A model generated the notes under the pieces. The model saw nothing but the letters and a program-made list of their open reading frames with translations, was not told where the DNA came from and ran no database searches. This document shows positions 12,086 to 23,738 of a stretch of DNA of 64,000 nucleotides, in pieces. How positions within the stretch are numbered: position 1 is the stretch's first letter; every line of letters begins with the position of its first letter. A program made the translations under genes and the position numbers. The stretch spans positions 1,912,501 through 1,976,500 of the forward strand of contig JAPNXP010000001.1 of the NCBI GenBank assembly GCA_028753945.1. The letters are read 5' to 3'. Origin of the DNA: Hexactinellida sp. DTS-2022. Taxonomy: Eukaryota > Porifera > Hexactinellida.

Positions 12086-13170
12086 TTAAGACGGACAGCA
12101 ACGAAAAAAATTACGTTTAGAGTGGTCAAAGTCTTTGAGTACTTGCATTATGTTGAAATGTGAGTTACTGGCTGCCTCCATTGCAGGGGATTTCCCCATA
12201 TTATTTTTTATTTCTAAGGCAGACCCAGCATCCAGCAAGATATTGACACATTCCTCATTGCCTCTACAGCAGGCTAAATGCAAAGCTGTATCGCCATTAG
12301 AATCTTGTACGTTAATACCAGTTGTGTGCTTCAAAAGTAGACTGAGTACACTGTCATGGCCGTGAGATGACGCCCCGTGAATTGGGTAGAAGTCATGCCC
12401 AGTCTGCTGATTAGCATTTGCGTTTGACTATAAAATAGAGAAGTACAATATTTTTGCGTGTTTACGGGTTTATCTGCATTGTGTACGATAATAATCTACA
12501 TTTTTAACTAAACATAATAACTCAAACCTTTGTAAAATAAATATTGACATTTTCAAATAGAACTTTATACTAGTATAGAAATATGGTAGGATACAGGGGA
12601 TACAACCACTAGGTCGTCTAGACAACTAGTCAATCATAGATTTTCCTATCTCAATCTCTGGTATAATTACATCAAGAAATCTTAATGCCCCTAGTTGTCT
12701 TAAATGCATTTTGACCCACAATCGTAGTCCCAGGTGCAAATTAGATGTCATACCGCACCTATATGCCAAATTTCAGCCCTCAATCTATGAAGGAGTGGCC
12801 AGGGAACCGTCTACGGAGAAATAAAATTAAAATAATAATAGTTTCAATACTGGCCCATTTTTACTGTCGTGTCGTCACAGTAAAAATATACTTAAATACT
12901 ACAGTAGAATACTACATCTGAGCAGATAAATTAATTGAATTTTCGTGTAAAAAGGTGCAAAATGAAACGTACTGAAAGGAGAAAACTGCATAACTCAACA
13001 TTTCCTGAGCAGGCGGCTGCATAAAGTGGGGTTCTACCCTCGTTGTCCACACAGTTCACAGTATTCGGATTTATATAGCAACGAACTATTTCTAGTTTGC
13101 CATCTGCACAGAATTGAATCAGTTCAGTTACTAGATTCTTCTTAACTTCTTCTTCTTCTTTGGAAGACAT
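12086..13170 (-). CDS. Ankyrin-repeat protein, two exons
   Basis: Exon 1 is 12973-13170 and exon 2 is 12086-12427, joined in phase 0 across a GTACGT donor and a TATAG acceptor, for a 179-aa product. After an acidic start (MSSKEEEEV) come about four ankyrin repeats, seen as DNEGRTPLYAAACSGNVELC, then a unit with HDFYPIHGASSHGHDSVLSL, DSNGDTALHLACCRGNEECV, and a last unit with NNMGKSPAMEAAS. The TPLxxAA and TALHLA signatures are typical. Such short proteins are protein-binding adaptors or inhibitors; no partner can be inferred. An upstream in-frame ATG at 13240-13242 would add 24 mostly hydrophobic residues; the acidic start is preferred. Confidence 0.8.
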
Positions 13171-13242
13171 TATTAAAGAAAAATATGAAACGAAAGAGAA
13201 AAGTGAAATTGATACTGAAAGTATTGTTGTTCCCTGATTCAT

Positions 13243-15031
13243 TAATATATTATATTTATATATAAAAATTATACATTAAATATCTAGTTTAAACAATTAA
13301 CCCATCTGGATTAATGAAAGTGAAAGAGAATATTTGTGTCTGAATGCCAAATTAGTTACAACATTACAATAATTAATTCAGCAAATTGTGTTGTTGTAAT
13401 AGAGAGATTAATTAAGAGATTAGATTGGATCTAGAAGTGATAAATACCAGTTAATATGATGTGGTGGATGATGTAATCAGAAATTAGGTTTGCAAGACTA
13501 TAGAATAATAATTCTAATACTTTCAACTTGAGATGTAACTATGACATCATAGAAAAATATGTGAAATGCAAATGATGCTTTCCTGTATACCAGAAATTCT
13601 TCAATGTCAAAAACTTCCTAATCAATGATAGTAATACATTTTGTTGCTCTATCTCCAACCAATTTTCTGAGAATTGTGATTAATGTAATATACATTCAAA
13701 AAGGTATACACATTTTGCGCATCGAAATGTATTATCATTGAATAGGAAGTTAAGGACGGGCTATCAACTAAGCTGTAACTATATTCCTTCTCGAGATAAG
13801 ACCTCAAGCATTGAAATCACGTTTCCAAGGCAACAGAGGAATGTGGTAACATTCCATATTTGATTCTGAGATATTTTATGTAAAATGACTCCTAGATGGG
13901 TTAATGACAGCATTTTATTTTAAAAAGCGATATTGACATTTTACATGCGTTCAAAGTTTGGCATATTTTGGCTATTAGACAATATGGTGACGTCATTTCG
14001 ACCAAGACTAAGTGGTACCTCAAAATATGCGTCTTGTACATCATATACATGACTACCTTTATAAAAAACAATTACATAAGTAGAAGCACACTGGATTACA
14101 TATTTCGAAGAATATTTGAATTGCATATATTTAGTGCCATTTAGTGCCATTGCCTTTTGTATAGATGCTATGGTTAAAGTAAACGGGAATAAAATTTCAA
14201 TCATACAACTAATTATTTAGTTAGAAAATATTAAAAAAAACCCTCACAGACGGGATGGGAGTGTGCTCCTTCTGATTACACTTCCCCAATGTTTAATTTA
14301 ACAAGAATTTCAATATTCAAATTACATTTCATCTTAATGTAATACAATTTAATTAATGTTTGAATTGTGAAGACTTCAAATGTTTAATTAAATTAATTAA
14401 AGATTAAATATTACAAATAGAAATTAGGAATACGTGCTAGTATTTACGTTACTATCTTGAATAATAAATTGACATCATCATCAACTTGTAAAATATTCCA
14501 ACTTCCAAGTGTTTCAATTGCACTTGTATGAAACACATTCACTTACAAACCAATCAATAATAGTCATTATCCTAGCAGATAGTAGGCTTATGTAATATGT
14601 TCTATTGTATTGAGTATACTATAGAGTAATTACAATATGGAGAAGATGGCTGATTTATGTAAATAATCGTTAATAAAACGTAGAATTGATTAGCGACCTA
14701 ATAATTTTAATTGATATATAGAAAGAACATCCTTAGGAGAATACAACCTCTATATTTTCAATAACTAATTCGAATTATTAAAGAGTCACTGAACCAGAAT
14801 ACAAATTTCGATATAACTGACGAACAAAAGCGAAATTGAGAAATCAGGCTTCGAGGTGATCATCTCCAGGAAATTCTATATCTCCTGTCCAAATTTGAAA
14901 TCTCTATCACCAATGGTTTAGTCAGGCCATCGCGTACGGCCGGTCGGCCGGAGGCCCGACAGAGGTAAATTCAATAGTGTGCACTTATAGTATAAAACTA
15001 TAGTAGGACCCTACTATAACGTTTTTTCATA
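13243..15031. other. AT-rich intergenic stretch
   Basis: Nothing convincing was seen. It contains ATTAATTAA-rich tracts near 14340-14400 and a small GC-rich patch CGGCCGGTCGGCCGGAGGCC at about 14938-14957. It ends at the KDZ-like element boundary. Confidence 0.3.
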
Positions 15032-15040
15032 TATTAAAAA

Positions 15041-15130
15041 GTCCTTAGCGCATGCGCTACTCTACCCTTAGCGCATGCGCTACTCTACCCTTAGCGCATG
15101 CGCTACTCTACCCTTAGCGCATGCGCCAGT
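15041..15130. repeat. left subterminal palindrome array (4 copies)
   Basis: Four units of TTAGCGCATGCGCTACTCTACCC (shortened here to core GCGCATGCGC plus the CTCTACCC spacer) in direct repeat with period 23. They are the reverse complement of the right array at 21110-21470. Subterminal repeats of this kind usually serve as transposase-binding sites. Confidence 0.9.
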
Positions 15131-15382
15131 CGATTAGGCTTATAATGTACAAACTATATAAGGCCATATAAAATAAATAACTTGTTTATCATCCCCGTAC
15201 GTCCCACATTTTACCCTCCATCCGGATACATTTTATCTTATCTTATGACATAATCGTATTGATATTGGCTATAAACTTGTGTAAATGTATCAATGTATCT
15301 ATTATTAGTGCCAGTGAGATTCTTGCCAGTCGATTCATTAAGCTTATATTGATTCTAATAATATTTACATTAGAAATAACAC

Positions 15383-17379
15383 ATGCCTAAAATGACGAAA
15401 TCGAATGCAAGAGAGATTCTTGCGAACACTCTCAAAAGATTTCGACTCACAACTGGAGAGGGTATCGGAGCAGTTTTTACGTGGCACGGGAAACTAGCAA
15501 CGATAGGACCTGAAAGTTTCCAAGCCCTGTTGACTGGAATAACGGACGATACTTGGAAATCACTCACGACCACCACAACCACCAAGTCTATCGACTCAAC
15601 AAAACCTGCGCAAGATCAACATACAGTTGAGTTATTACATGGTGACTTTGAGAGCTATAGTGTTCCAACTCTGCGGAGACTTGTATCGTGGATAACGAAA
15701 CAGTCAACAGGTACTTATTCTGATTATTTAAATGTTTGTTGTCCCAAGAATCTTTATACAATTCATTTTAAATTGTACTAGGCATACACATGGCTTTCTG
15801 GAGTGATCCATCTATCCAGCCATCCTTTTGGCCAAAAGATCTGCCATATGGAAATATTAAGTGTTTCAAGAAGAAGTCCTTGTGTCAAATTATTCGGGCG
15901 TATTTGAACAGCAATAGTCAAGACGAAGCTACTCATAGTTTTCGTGATCGTTCTCCTAAGAGATCTTCTCACAAATCTCCTAAGAAAACTCCTAAGAAAT
16001 CTCCTAAGAAATCTCCTAAGAAAACTCCTAAGAAAACTCCTAAGAAAACTGCGTGCGCCAGTCCGAAAGATCGTTCAAATTGCTTTGCAATTTCAGAAGT
16101 GGACGACAATTCCGAAGATCAAACTTCCATTATACCATCAAAACTAACCGATATAGATACCAGCAGCGATACTTTTTTTTCCAGGATTGCGACAACCCGA
16201 TAGCACTTATAGCCACCAGGATCTCCAAGTTCCTACACCCAGTTTAGCTACATTAATTGGAGCAAAGCCTTTAGACCCCGTTTTCAAATTTACTCGTATC
16301 CTCTCTGACAGCGTTAGAAATCAATGTATTGGGGAGTTATCAAGCAGAAATACATTTCTAACAGACGGGTCTCTGAATGCTTTCTGCGTGAGTTCACTTG
16401 ATTTATTAAATACACTATAGGCTACTTTATATATAGAAGGTTATGGCTATACAGTAGATAATAGATATAATCATAATGGATATAGTGATCATTTGGCCAT
16501 AAATCCTCGTCCCCTACCATTATCACTATATGCAATATGTAATGTACTTATTCTATAATTAATTTTTAAATTTTATATTATAGATACTCTTACAGAATAA
16601 CTATCCCCATGTTCAGGGGCTCCAGGACACAATTCTTTCCAGAGTAAGTACTTCTTATAAATAACTACGTGGATATCGTTATAAGAAATTTGTATTTTAC
16701 TCCTGACCATGTTTTTATGACCAATATCCTTTGTACCTACTTAGAACAGTTATTGATAGTAATCTTTATTTAATTTTAGAATCGCCAATTTGTGAAGGCC
16801 CCTCGCCCAAGTATGCAGATCCACCACGACGGAGCATTGCATTGGGTTTGTTCTAACATTGATTCTAATGGCCAGGTAACCCTTTACGACTCGCTACTGA
16901 CGGGAAGAACTAGTGAGGAGCTTGACATCCAGTTAGCTCTCCTCTACGGTGGTCGTACAGGAGACTTGAAGGTGACATTTGCTCCGTTACAACAGCAAAG
17001 GGGCGGATCCGACTGTGGGTTATTTGTAGCAACAGTCTGTCTGGCCCTAGCTACAGGAGTTGACCCTGTCACAGTACAATGGAAGCAGAGTAGAATGAGA
17101 TCTCACCTCAGCGAGTGCTTTAAGAATGAATTACTGACGCCATTTCCCACAATAGAGCGGAGGGACAATAGAGATTTGAGACCTCGTTTCACCAGCAAGT
17201 CATCAACATATTATACGATTAGGCTTTGGTGTGTCTGTCATCTACCCTCTTTTGCTTTTAGGAATATGGTGGAATGCCCCAATTGTCTTAATTGGTACCA
17301 TAAACCCTGTGTGGGGTTTGTAGACACTGAGCAGATTGTCGGTAATTTCTGCTGTGCCCAATGTAAATACAAAAGCTAA
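15383..17379 (+). CDS. Transposon-borne Ulp1-like cysteine protease with PHD finger, one frameshift
   Basis: Exons 15383-15710, 15782-16387, 16584-16643 and 16780-17379. The product has an N-terminal domain starting MPKMTKSNAR, a Lys-rich SPKK/TPKK tract (about residues 170-195), an acidic linker, then a Ulp1/C48-type protease with His in GALHWVCS, Asp in LYDSLL, Gln in QQQRGG and Cys in SDCGLF. It ends in a PHD-type zinc finger (CVC..CPNC..WYHKPC..CAQC). One extra T in the T8 run at 16173-16180 breaks the frame: dropping it restores agreement with element 2 (FFPGL against FLPGL) and all splice phases, giving about 530 aa. This is therefore a recent frameshift, a programmed slip or a sequence error. 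The N-terminal part matches the element 2 homologue exon for exon. KDZ elements are known to carry Ulp1 proteases. Confidence 0.82.
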
Positions 17380-17485
17380 ACATTTCAATACTCATTTCAT
17401 TAGCACTGTATCTTAGGTTGTACGTCGTACAATTTATTAGTTCATAACACATACTTATTATGTAGTAATTGAAATTATGAATAAA

Positions 17486-20389
17486 CTAAACTTTGTTTGC
17501 TTTGACAATGTTATCTTGGTTTATACAAGCTAAGAAGTATCTAGTAGTGAAGAAGATGTTCTCTACACGCATGTAAGCAATCTGAGTTGCTATTCTTCTT
17601 AACATCGAGAAGAGTTGTTCAGAAACTTGCGAATTGATTAATTTCATCTCTTCTGTACGAATATGTCTCATAGAATACGATGGGTTACATTTGTGGTTTG
17701 TAGAATGAAACCTATCTACCAGAAAGGTTGTATTCCGAAAAAGTTGGGGATCCCTAAAATAATAATTAAATATTAAATATTAAATATGTAGTTTATTTCT
17801 ATACGGCCCGATCGCTACTGATTTATAGCTTACCTTTTCATGCATGTTTTGTGTAAATTACAAGCGTTATCGTAGATAATAACATTTGGCTGCACTTTGA
17901 AGATGGTTAGTAACAGATTATAAATTAAAACGGTTGATTCATGTTCTCGAAGAATCTGAAATCCGTAACATATTCTGTGTTTACACGATATAGCTAACAG
18001 TCCTGGCGAAAATTTGTAATGCTTGGGAAAAAATTTGGAACACTTCTCAGTCGTTTTTTCATGTTCGTTCTCGTAAAGTGGCACCCTAAGTAAAGATAAA
18101 TAACAAGATTAAATATTATTTTGCTGAAGTTAATTAATTACACTTACTTATAGTTCGTTGCAAATGTCGGGAAGTAATTGTAGTAGTCGTTAGTTTTAGC
18201 GGAAAATTCAACTAGTTGTCTTGAAGGGTTCTTGAAAAGGTGGTTAATCTTTATAAGAATGCATCTTAAGAGTGAGGAAACTGCTGGATGTAACGTGAAG
18301 AATCCATTCTTACATTCAGGAATGATAGATTTGAATAATATTTCTAAATTATGCATCTTTTGGAAAATTATTGATAAATTTTCTTCCTTTGTTGGCTCTC
18401 CATGGGATAGAAGAGCTATTATTTTTCTCTCCATTTTGTCGAGAATTGAAAATTGAAATAATCCGGTAATTGGTTCAGTACGAGAGAGCAGTTGAATTAC
18501 CTTCTTTACGTTCCCATACTCTTGATTAATTGTCACACAATCCTGGCTTCGGTATGAACTGAACAAAATGTAGTTGGCGAATTCTTGATTATTGAGGGAA
18601 TCTATCATCTCATCGAATGTATCTTCCGTTATGCCTTGCAAACAATAGTTGTTGAGTTTGTTCCGTACAGATGAGTCATGAGTGAATACTCTATCTGAGA
18701 GAGGAATTAAAGGGCATATCTGGTTTTGATCAACATTTGGAACGACAACTGGAAGCGCTTTCATTGTACCCATAGCGATTCCGTCTAAAATGATTATATC
18801 TGGTTCATGTTTACACTGGGGACAGGTATAATGTGAAGAATAGTTAATATCTACCATTCTTAAGTAAGAATTCCAAGCATGTTGCACGATGTGGTACTTG
18901 AAAGCGTTCTTCCTTCCCATCCTTTTAAGCTTCTTGTTTTTTGCACTAGAGAGTATGTGACATAACTATGTATTCAAAAAAACTAGTATTATAATTAACT
19001 AACCTCAAATAGCCATATAATGTATTTCTGGACATTGTCATTAGCTCACTATAATCATAGAGTAGACTATAATGTACGAAGTACCTATTGTTTATATTGA
19101 GTAATAATTCGCTTTGTCCTTCATAAACAGCTAGACAATTACAAGGACCATTGCATCTCGAACTGTAAACTAGATTTAGATTAACAAATAAATACCTAAT
19201 TGCATATAGTATGTGTATTAGATAATATAATAACAATTAATAATAATAATAATATATTTGCATACCTTTGTGTTCATCGAGTTCAATGATATCATTTTCT
19301 GTATATATGGTTATTCCGGTATTCTCCAGTTTGAGGTTTTCTTCAGCCTTGTATTTGTAGCCAAATTCACAGATATTGCTCTCAGGTAATATGTTTTGTG
19401 AAGGAAAACTGATTCCTTGGCAGAGCTGCTTATTATAAGTTGAAGTAAGTTTCTCATCAAATATTAACGGTATTTTCGAGGTGGAAATGGTTTTGTATTC
19501 AATTTCTTTAGAATTTGGAGTTGATGAGGAAAATCCAATCTTATTGAGGACAATTGAAAGTTTAACTTGTTTCTTACACTTAGAAAGACAAGAACAACAA
19601 TGCCAATTGTTACTGCTAAGATAAAAGTTGTGAAGACTTTTATCTGAAATCAGGATAATGTTGTGAGGATTGGGTGTAAAATAAATTACTTCATCTAAGC
19701 TGTTGGGTTCACAAACTAAGAGACAATTATTCTGAGTACATTCGTAGAAGGCTTGAAAGTGGAGACAGTTATTACTATCGCAATAAGTACAAATACCAGC
19801 GTTAGCATTTATCACAATATTCCTCTTGTTTAGCACAACCCTTCCTATAAGAGGGAACAAGTTGAACAAAACAACAACATCTTTTAAAAATATTGCATAA
19901 TTTGAAAGTTTTATATATACTATATATCTACATGATATACATATTGCAAATATGAAATAACAATATTGAAATTATACCTTGTGAGTTATCGAAATCAGCT
20001 ACAATTGAGTATTCACTGCCCTTCAATTGATATGCACGACCCTCTTCTGCCAAAATTCTGACATACTGATTAATTTTAGAAATTTCTACTTCTCTGATCA
20101 ATTCAGAATCATTAAAGTAGAGTTCTTCTTGACTGTCCTGGGCATGGCCTAAATAACAATTTACGCTATTTAAACTAATTACTAAACATCTGAATTAACA
20201 AATTATGTTATTTAGAGTTTTACCTGAAATTGTCCACAGTTGCGATTCATATTGAACAGGCTCTTCGATATCTGATAAGTACACTCTATCAACATTACTT
20301 GTGATAAAGATCATATCATCATTCTCCGAAATCTTTCTCTTCTTATTAGAATGAATAGAGTGAGTAGAATAAGTTAGCTCTTCGGCCAT
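17486..20389 (-). CDS. KDZ/Zisupton-like transposase, seven exons, intact
   Basis: Exons on the minus strand: 20224-20389, 19978-20148, 19266-19844, 19004-19169, 18148-18945, 17834-18085 and 17486-17753. All phases join cleanly to give 799 aa with no internal stop. Cysteine clusters (CTYCDSNNC, CCSCLSKC, CNGPCNC, CPQC) precede the catalytic part, as in the CxC modules of KDZ transposases. Candidate acidic residues are D415 in IILDG, D699 in IIYDNACNLH and E756 in NSQVSEQLFS. The RNase H-like fold and DDE role are inferred from these motifs. Intron positions and phases are the same as in the transposase at 39579-42588, although the proteins are clearly diverged. A basic stretch (NKKRKIS) near residue 16 may be a nuclear signal. 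Confidence 0.85.
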
Positions 20390-21008
20390 TAGGAAAAGTA
20401 ATTAGATTCACGAAAATCAACCAGTTAGGTAACCTGCATTCGTAATCAAGCCTGTTATTTATAGTCGGTCGATAATCAGGTTGAAGTGGATAATGTTATG
20501 TATAAATATAAGCATTCCAATTAACATTTTGTGAAGTGTTATATACATATAGGGGTTCATTTCTTATAATATTAACACATTCCAAAGTAACGTTAATTTG
20601 TTGTAACAACACTAATGATGTTGGAGAATGTGAATAATACACTCCAATGAATATCTTTTACTTCATAATTTTCTATTTTTAATCAATTAGCATTCCAATC
20701 TTACAGATTTATTGCTACAATAATCTAATATGAAATACAACTAGTGTCTGAAATAGCATCGTAATACCTAGTAATTAGATACAACCTACCACCTTGCTCA
20801 TGTGAAAAAACATCATTGTTTTGTATTCCCCAGCCTATTATTTAAGTTTTTCCCGTTTACCTACTCGTATACTTCTTTATTTATTCACTTCTTTATTTAC
20901 TCATCTCTTTTTACTAATCTGTTTCTTATTGGTACTATATTTAGTTTTTGAAGTGCCTAAGCCTTCTCAGGCAGGTCTTTCTGTTATTGTACTTTTTTTC
21001 TTGCACAA

Positions 21009-21039
<31 letters not shown>

Positions 21040-21105
21040 GAAATACAACTAGTGTCTGAAATAGCATCGTATTACCTAGTAATTAAATACAAATTATGTA
21101 GTAAA
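20390..21105. other. non-coding interior of element 1
   Basis: It holds the presumed transposase promoter and an AT-rich spacer. A GAAATACAACTAGTGTCTGAAATAGCATCGTA-like segment (at 20732-20764 and again at 21040-21071, given here only by position) is duplicated, and a (TTA)n microsatellite lies at 21009-21037. No gene is visible. Confidence 0.5.
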
Positions 21106-21109
21106 ACTA

Positions 21110-21470
21110 GCGCATGCGATAAGAGAAGAGTAGCGCATGCGCTAAGGGTAGAGTGGCGCATGCGCTAAGGGTAGAGTGGCGCATGCGATAAGAGAAGAGT
21201 AGCGCATGCGCTAAGGGTAGAGTGGCGCATGCGCTAAGGGTAGAGTAGCGCATGCGCTAAGGGTAGAGTGGCGCATGCGCTAAGGGTAGAGTGGCGCATG
21301 CGCTAAGGGTAGAGTGGCGCATGCGCTAAGGGTAGAGTGGCGCATGCGCTAAGGGTAGAGTAGCGCATGCGCTAAGGGTAGAGTGGCGCATGCGCTAAGG
21401 GTAGAGTGGCGCATGCGCTAAGGGTAGAGTGGCGCATGCGCTAAGGGTAGAGTAGCGCATGCGCTAAGGA
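21110..21470. repeat. right subterminal palindrome array (16 copies)
   Basis: Sixteen 23-bp units of GCGCATGCGCTAAGGGTAGAGT plus G or A, in direct tandem. Two units (the first and the fourth) carry the variant GCGCATGCGATAAGAGAAGAG. The left end has only four units, so the element is strongly asymmetric. Confidence 0.92.
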
Positions 21471-21746
21471 CTTTTTAATAACTCCGTTTTTTACTAGAAG
21501 AAGCACACTAAAAATACTGCACTTTGATAGGATTCTAATAAATAACCATTTATCTATCGATTGGTGTGATTCCTGAACAGAATCAACTAACTAATTGTTT
21601 AATTAGAATCAACATAAATATAAATATTTTGATAAACGAATTCAAAATAAATTTACCAATACGTAATCAGATTCATCGATGTTGTTTGTGGTGAGTCACT
21701 GGTGACCTAACAAGGAGTATTTGAGTGAGAAATACCGTATATTCAG

Positions 21747-22249
21747 TAGTGCTGCGAACTGGAATTAAATTTGATTCAATTCAGTTACAGTTACAGTTAC
21801 AGTTTTAGTTTCATTTCAGTTACAGTTTTAATTCAGTTACAGTTACAGTTTTCATTTCAGTTACAGTCTTAATTCAGTTACAGTTTTAATTCAGTTACAG
21901 TTTTCATTTCAGTTACAATTTTCATTTCAGTTGCAATTTTACTACAGTCAGTACAATTTCGTACTTAGTTAGGTATTCCAAGGTCTGCAGACAACATAAT
22001 CTAGTTTAATTTTTTCTAATTTCATTTTGTGCCGCCTACTTGTGCTGCAAACCGGAATTGAATTTGAAGAAATTCAATTTCAGTTTTAATTTCAGTTGGA
22101 GAAAAATACATTTCAGTTACAGTTACAGTTACAGTTTTATAAACGAGTACATTTCAGTTACAGTTACAGTTACAGTTTAGAAAAATCGCTAAAACTATTT
22201 CAGTTTTAATTCAGTTACAGTTTTAATTCAGTTACAGTTCGCAGCACTA
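21747..22249. mobile_element. hAT-type MITE built of CAGTTACAGTTTT repeats
   Basis: Ends TAGTGCTGCGAACTGG and CAGTTCGCAGCACTA are flanked by the 8-bp repeat ATATTCAG at 21739-21746 and 22250-22257. The interior is almost wholly degenerate CAGTTACAGTTTTAATT repeats, with an internal second copy of the end (GTGCTGCAAACCGGAATTG) near 22040. Confidence 0.85.
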
Positions 22250-22451
22250 ATATTCAGAGGTGTACCTAGGCCTGCTTGTAGGTGCAGCCGCACCTACAAT
22301 ACTATCTTATTGGATATTTTAGACGCTAGGAATACACCAGATTTAGCCGATTTTTGGGTGGATCCGGCCGCATCCAGGATGAGAATTCTCGGATCAGGAT
22401 TGTATAATAATTAATATTTAATTAAAATATATTTACCCAATCATTCAATAA

Positions 22452-23125
22452 TCTATACCAGTGGTTCTCAAAATTTTACAGCGCGGACCACTTCAGCAAA
22501 TATTAGGGTCTCCGCCTACCACAATAAATGACCGATATTTATATACTCCCCTGAAAACGACGTACAGCATAACGTGCTATAGTACAATTGCATTGTGTCT
22601 AAAAACATTTCAATTTTGATATATTTTAAAGTAAATGAGATACCTCCGCGTACCACTAGAAGGAGCTCGCGTACCATCAGTGGTACGCGTACCACAGTTT
22701 GAGAACCAATGATCTATACTATTAAAACACAAACCTGTGTGTATGTGTGTATTTGTATATATATTTGGTAACTTTTGGCACCCGCCAACAAGTTGAGGAT
22801 TCCACTCAAAATTTCTCACACCTCGACAAGTTATGACGTCATTGTCACATTTCGAGAATCCTGAAAATTCACTTAATCGCACATAATTCCCGCCCTCTAA
22901 GTGATAAAATTTGAAAATTTAATAGAACATGTACATTAATGATGCGGACACGTTGATCACATCAGATTGCCAATACGCTTACTCATTATCGCATGATGAC
23001 GTAATCATAATTTTTAAACATTGTTAAATTTGACTATTTACGCTATATAATCAATGTTAGAAGTATGTAAACCAACACATCAACCGCGAAGCGATTGGTG
23101 TGTGTGAGCTAGCAAAGCGCGCTAG
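22452..23125 (+). mobile_element. Helitron-like element with canonical CTAG end
   Basis: Starts TC after an A (22451) and ends GCAAAGCGCGCTAG before a T (23126), with the GCGAAGCG hairpin just upstream. A hAT MITE is inserted only 7 bp from the 5' end. Non-autonomous; the same family occurs reversed at 51308-52619. Confidence 0.8.
22459..22711. mobile_element. hAT-type MITE nested at a Helitron 5' end
   Basis: Ends CAGTGGTTCTCAAA and TTTGAGAACCAATG, flanked by the 8-bp repeat ATCTATAC at 22451-22458 and 22712-22719. The duplicated bases are the first bases of the host Helitron. Confidence 0.88.
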
Positions 23126-23231
23126 TATAATTAATTAAATTGATAATTTATTTCATTGAATAAATAAATTGTATAAATTACCTGTGAACGTTATATAACA
23201 CATTTTTTATAAGGAGCACCTAATATCGTAC

Positions 23232-23506
23232 CAGGGTTGTCAACTTTTTGTAAGCACAAAGCGGGATATTTTGTACTTTTTTTGAAAAAAAGCGTGATAT
23301 TTTGACTAAAAAGCGTGGAGAACAATTTTTCACCTCAAAAAGCAGTATATTGAGGGTTTTGTTTAGCGTCCACCCGTTAATTTTATGCTACTTTCTCAGG
23401 CGAGGGACGTCCTTTCTAACGTGAGGTTTTGAATGTAAGCGTGAAATCGTGAGATTTTAAAAAAAGCGTGAGATTCACGCCTAAATCGTGATAGTTGGAA
23501 ACCCTG
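23232..23506. mobile_element. hAT-like MITE
   Basis: Starts CAGGGTTGTCAACTTTTT and ends ATAGTTGGAAACCCTG. The flanks TATCGTAC and TATGGGAC agree at 6 of 8 positions, consistent with an aged target duplication. The interior has AAAGCGTGATATTTT-like repeats. Confidence 0.65.
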
Positions 23507-23738
23507 TATGGGACTCCAGGCAGAAATTTGCCAAAAATTAAGGAATTGTCCATCCCAGCTTAATCAAATCCATATCCATAACATATCAATTTGAATAAAT
23601 ACAAACTAGTATAAATGCTTTTAAGACTGAACACGGAATAAAATTGGACGAGTAGAAGTTTTGATGATGGAATGAAAATATAATAACCTGTATATAATTA
23701 GGATTAATCTAACAGTAGCAAGAAATGTACAAAAAAGA

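Larger units (their letters stand above)
15032..21480. mobile_element. KDZ/Zisupton-like DNA transposon, element 1
   Basis: Inverted ends TATTAAAAAGTCC and GGACTTTTTAATA bound a 6,449-bp unit. Next to each end lie tandem 23-bp repeats centred on GCGCATGCGC (four copies left, sixteen right). Inside are two convergent genes: a plus-strand Ulp1 protease/PHD gene (15383-17379) and a minus-strand transposase (17486-20389), their stops 106 bp apart. The flanks show no clear target duplication. The layout is the mirror image of element 2 at 38489-44738. Confidence 0.85.

Noticed and set aside
13941-14204. 87-aa minus-strand ORF
   Set aside because: AT-rich, no domain, no splice partners; treated as chance.
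15370-15585. Minus-strand ORF opposite the protease gene
   Set aside because: Shadow of the real plus-strand exon.
20821-21168. 115-aa hydrophobic plus-strand ORF
   Set aside because: T-rich low-complexity sequence running through a (TTA)n tract into the repeat array.
15024-21490. Target-site duplication for KDZ element 1
   Set aside because: Flanks share CGTTTTTT-like tracts but no aligned 8-bp repeat next to the ends; not claimed.
22610-22882. A 90-aa minus-strand ORF
   Set aside because: It spans a hAT MITE and Helitron sequence and has no domain.
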